Below are positions 5,189-6,203 of a stretch of 6,203 nt of DNA, one piece after another. The notes under the pieces were generated by a model. It made no database searches and was not told where the DNA came from. It saw only the letters and a program-made list of their open reading frames with translations. The stretch's first letter is position 1, and each line of letters starts with the position of its first letter. The stretch is taken from the NCBI GenBank assembly GCA_943327015.2, contig CALPVM020000153.1, positions 1 through 6,203 of the forward strand, read 5' to 3'. The position numbers and the translations under genes were made by a program. Source of the stretch: Akkermansia muciniphila (GTDB taxonomy: Bacteria > Pseudomonadota > Gammaproteobacteria > Burkholderiales > Burkholderiaceae_C).

Positions 5189-5478
5189 TACAGCTCCTTT
5201 GAAAGTTGAATTGCACGCTTAACATCTTGAGGTTGGGTGGTCTTGTCGCCACCACCTAGCATCACCACTAAAGCTCCTGCCTGCTCTACGTAATACATGC
5301 GCCACCCTGGGCCAAAGAATTCGCGCATCTCAAATACACCTTCGCCTACCGGCTTTGTGTCGCCAAGGTTGCCCAATCGGGCCTTGGTTAAACGCGCTGC
5401 CAAACGCATTTTGGTAGTGCGGTCACGCAGACCATCTAGCCAAGCGCTGAAGTCTTCAGTTTCAATAACGGTGTACAT
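5188..5478 (-). CDS. RelE/ParE-superfamily toxin of the HI1419 type
   Basis: The 96-residue protein shows the family pattern in order: FSAWLDGLRDRTTKMRLAARL (10-30), LGNLGDTKPVGEGVFEMREFFGPGWRMYYV (35-64, split here between two motifs) and VVMLGGGDKTTQPQDVKRAIQL (71-92). GEGV-EMR-GPGWR-YY and GGDK-TQ are the hallmark motifs of phage-derived Gp49-like/HI1419 toxins. Relatives are small mRNA interferases or gyrase-directed toxins; the exact target cannot be told from sequence. It is the first gene of the pair. It has no Shine-Dalgarno sequence, and its ATG lies six bases after a -10 box, so its message is probably leaderless. Confidence 0.9.
   Translation of the reverse strand: MYTVIETEDFSAWLDGLRDRTTKMRLAARLTKARLGNLGDTKPVGEGVFEMREFFGPGWRMYYVEQAGALVVMLGGGDKTTQPQDVKRAIQLSKEL
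5194..5199 (-). promoter_or_regulatory. Strong Shine-Dalgarno sequence of the HI1420-type antitoxin
   Basis: AAGGAG on the minus strand lies five bases before the antitoxin ATG at 5188 and sits in the last codons of the toxin gene. It fixes the start and should favour antitoxin over toxin synthesis. Confidence 0.75.
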
Positions 5479-5484
5479 GCTTTA

Positions 5485-5512
5485 ATTGTAGCCAGTTGGC
5501 TACATACTGCAA
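5485..5512 (-). promoter_or_regulatory. Sigma70-like promoter of the HI1419/HI1420-type pair, leaderless arrangement
   Basis: On the minus strand TTGCAG (5512-5507) and TACAAT (5490-5485) are 16 bp apart. The toxin ATG at 5478 starts six bases after the -10 box, so the expected start point falls on or within a base or two of the ATG. Confidence 0.65.
5488..5503 (-). promoter_or_regulatory. Perfect palindromic operator in the toxin-antitoxin promoter
   Basis: GTAGCCA, two bases, TGGCTAC is a perfect 7-bp inverted repeat. It fills the promoter spacer and overlaps the first half of the -10 box. A dimeric antitoxin bound here would block RNA polymerase. The size, symmetry and position are what is expected of a toxin-antitoxin autoregulatory site. 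Confidence 0.75.
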
Positions 5513-5587
5513 CTAATCATTTCATCTTTTCTCAAAAAATAAACTGGCTGTTTACAATGGAGCTATCTAAAACTAGCGCAGGAATCA

Positions 5588-5650
5588 GGTTTCTACGGCG
5601 TATCAGGGGCTAGGGCGGATGCAGGTTTTCCAGTGCGTTTAGTGCGCTGA
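5588..5650 (+). pseudogene. 3' remnant of a DUF1566 gene
   Basis: The plus frame ending in TGA at 5648-5650 reads GFYGVSGARADAGFPVRLVR. The FPVRLVR-stop ending matches the C-terminus of DUF1566 proteins; the intact gene in this window ends SYAVRLVR-stop. The frame is open back to 5543, but nothing upstream of 5588 is recognisably DUF1566: no WRVP motif and no YWSST motif. It is cut off by the promoter region of the toxin-antitoxin pair. Its stop is only 10 bp from the stop of the convergent xth gene. The match is short but includes the correct stop position. Confidence 0.55.
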
Positions 5651-5660
5651 AATGTAGACA

Positions 5661-6203
5661 TTACAACCCCCACTCGTACTCCACCGTCACCGGCGCGTGG
5701 TCTGAAAATTTCTGCTCCTTAAAAATTCCCACACTCCGCGCACTTGCAGCCAGCACCGGTGTGGCAAGGTGGTAATCCAGCCGCCAGCCTACGTTTTTGG
5801 CATAGGCTTGGCCGCGATTGCTCCACCACGTATAACAGGCGTCGGTCGTGTCGGGGTGGAGTTGGCGGTACACATCCACCATGCCGCCTTCAGAAAGCAG
5901 TTTGGTCATCCAGGCGCGTTCTTCGGGTAAAAAGCCCGAGTTTTTGAGGTTGCCCTTCCAGTTTTTTAAATCGATTTGTTGGTGGGCAATGTTCACGTCT
6001 CCACACAAAATCAATTCACGCTCAGCTTTGAGGCGCTGCAAGTGGGGGTAAAACTCTGCCAAAAAACGAAACTTGGCTTGCTGGCGCTCTTCGCCGGACG
6101 AGCCACTGGGAAAATACGCGCTAATCACCGAGCGTTTTTGGCTGGGGGTGTCAAAGCGCAGTTCTACATAGCGCCCCTCGGCATCAAATTCGGCAGAGCC
6201 AAA
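5661..6203 (-). CDS. xth: Exodeoxyribonuclease III (partial, N-terminus outside window)
   Basis: The frame is open to the right edge and gives the last 180 residues; the internal GTG at 6128 is not the start. Exonuclease III motifs appear in order: FGSAEFDAEGRYVELRF (1-17), YFPSGSSGEERQQAKFRF (30-47), LILCGDVNIAH (64-74), DLKNWKGN and KNSGFLPEERAW (78-98), YTWWSNRGQAYAKNVGWRLDYHL (124-146) and FSDHAPVTVEY (166-176). Asp69, Asn71, Asp143, Asp168 and His169 correspond to the catalytic and metal-binding residues of the AP-endonuclease family. The enzyme repairs abasic sites and degrades DNA 3' to 5'. Relatives have about 255 residues, so about 75 are missing beyond the edge. The form resembles the Neisseria-type enzyme more than E. 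coli XthA. Nothing suggests damage. Confidence 0.93.
   Translation of the reverse strand, partial: FGSAEFDAEGRYVELRFDTPSQKRSVISAYFPSGSSGEERQQAKFRFLAEFYPHLQRLKAERELILCGDVNIAHQQIDLKNWKGNLKNSGFLPEERAWMTKLLSEGGMVDVYRQLHPDTTDACYTWWSNRGQAYAKNVGWRLDYHLATPVLAASARSVGIFKEQKFSDHAPVTVEYEWGL

Noticed and set aside
3839..5650. Diversity-generating retroelement: the DUF1566 tail as variable repeat and the 5588-5650 remnant as template
   Set aside because: The two tails do not differ mainly at adenines, are only loosely alignable outside the last codons, and no reverse transcriptase or accessory gene is present.
5744..6051. Plus-strand frames opposite xth
   Set aside because: They are antisense to highly conserved exonuclease III motifs and have no support of their own.

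Overview
The window reads as chromosomal accessory DNA from a Pseudomonadota bacterium, most likely a betaproteobacterium of Burkholderiales or Neisseriales type. The clues are a Neisseria-like exodeoxyribonuclease III, a paired c4-type and triheme cytochrome c module of a kind I associate with Burkholderiales, secreted Sel1-repeat and DUF1566 proteins, and mid-range GC. This placement is inference from family resemblance, not from a marker gene.

Layout from left to right. The left edge holds the first 14 codons of a secreted-protein gene on the minus strand. Its promoter, leader and first codons match those of the Sel1-repeat gene at 3962-4738. Next comes the 3' end of a sensor histidine kinase gene (about 100-288, plus strand), which runs head-on into a two-gene cytochrome c operon on the minus strand (2238 to 257). 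The operon encodes a c4-like diheme protein and a membrane-anchored triheme protein, overlapping by ATGA. No dehydrogenase partner is in view. On the plus strand follow a HigB/HigA toxin-antitoxin pair (2482-3074), a 56-codon DUF3617-like remnant overlapping the higA stop codon (3074-3244), and a complete exported DUF1566 protein (3299-3907). This gene converges on the Sel1-repeat gene. A second toxin-antitoxin pair of the HI1419/HI1420 type lies on the minus strand (5478 to 4889). It is followed by a short DUF1566-like 3' remnant (about 5588-5650) and by most of an xth (exonuclease III) gene running off the right edge on the minus strand.

Three themes tie the window together. (1) The two unrelated toxin-antitoxin modules share one design: toxin first, a good sigma70-like promoter whose -10 box lies only 5-6 nt before the toxin ATG so that the mRNA should be leaderless or nearly so, a perfect inverted repeat in the promoter core, and an antitoxin with its own Shine-Dalgarno sequence. 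(2) The three genes for exported proteins (DUF1566, Sel1 and the partial Sel1-like paralogue) share a different design: a -10-like hexamer 30-34 nt before the ATG, then a C-rich leader with no Shine-Dalgarno sequence. (3) Three gene remnants (histidine kinase, DUF3617, DUF1566) are all 3' ends on the plus strand, each next to the edge of an intact cassette. This suggests repeated insertion or replacement of DNA here. I see no rRNA, tRNA, CRISPR array, transposase or integrase.
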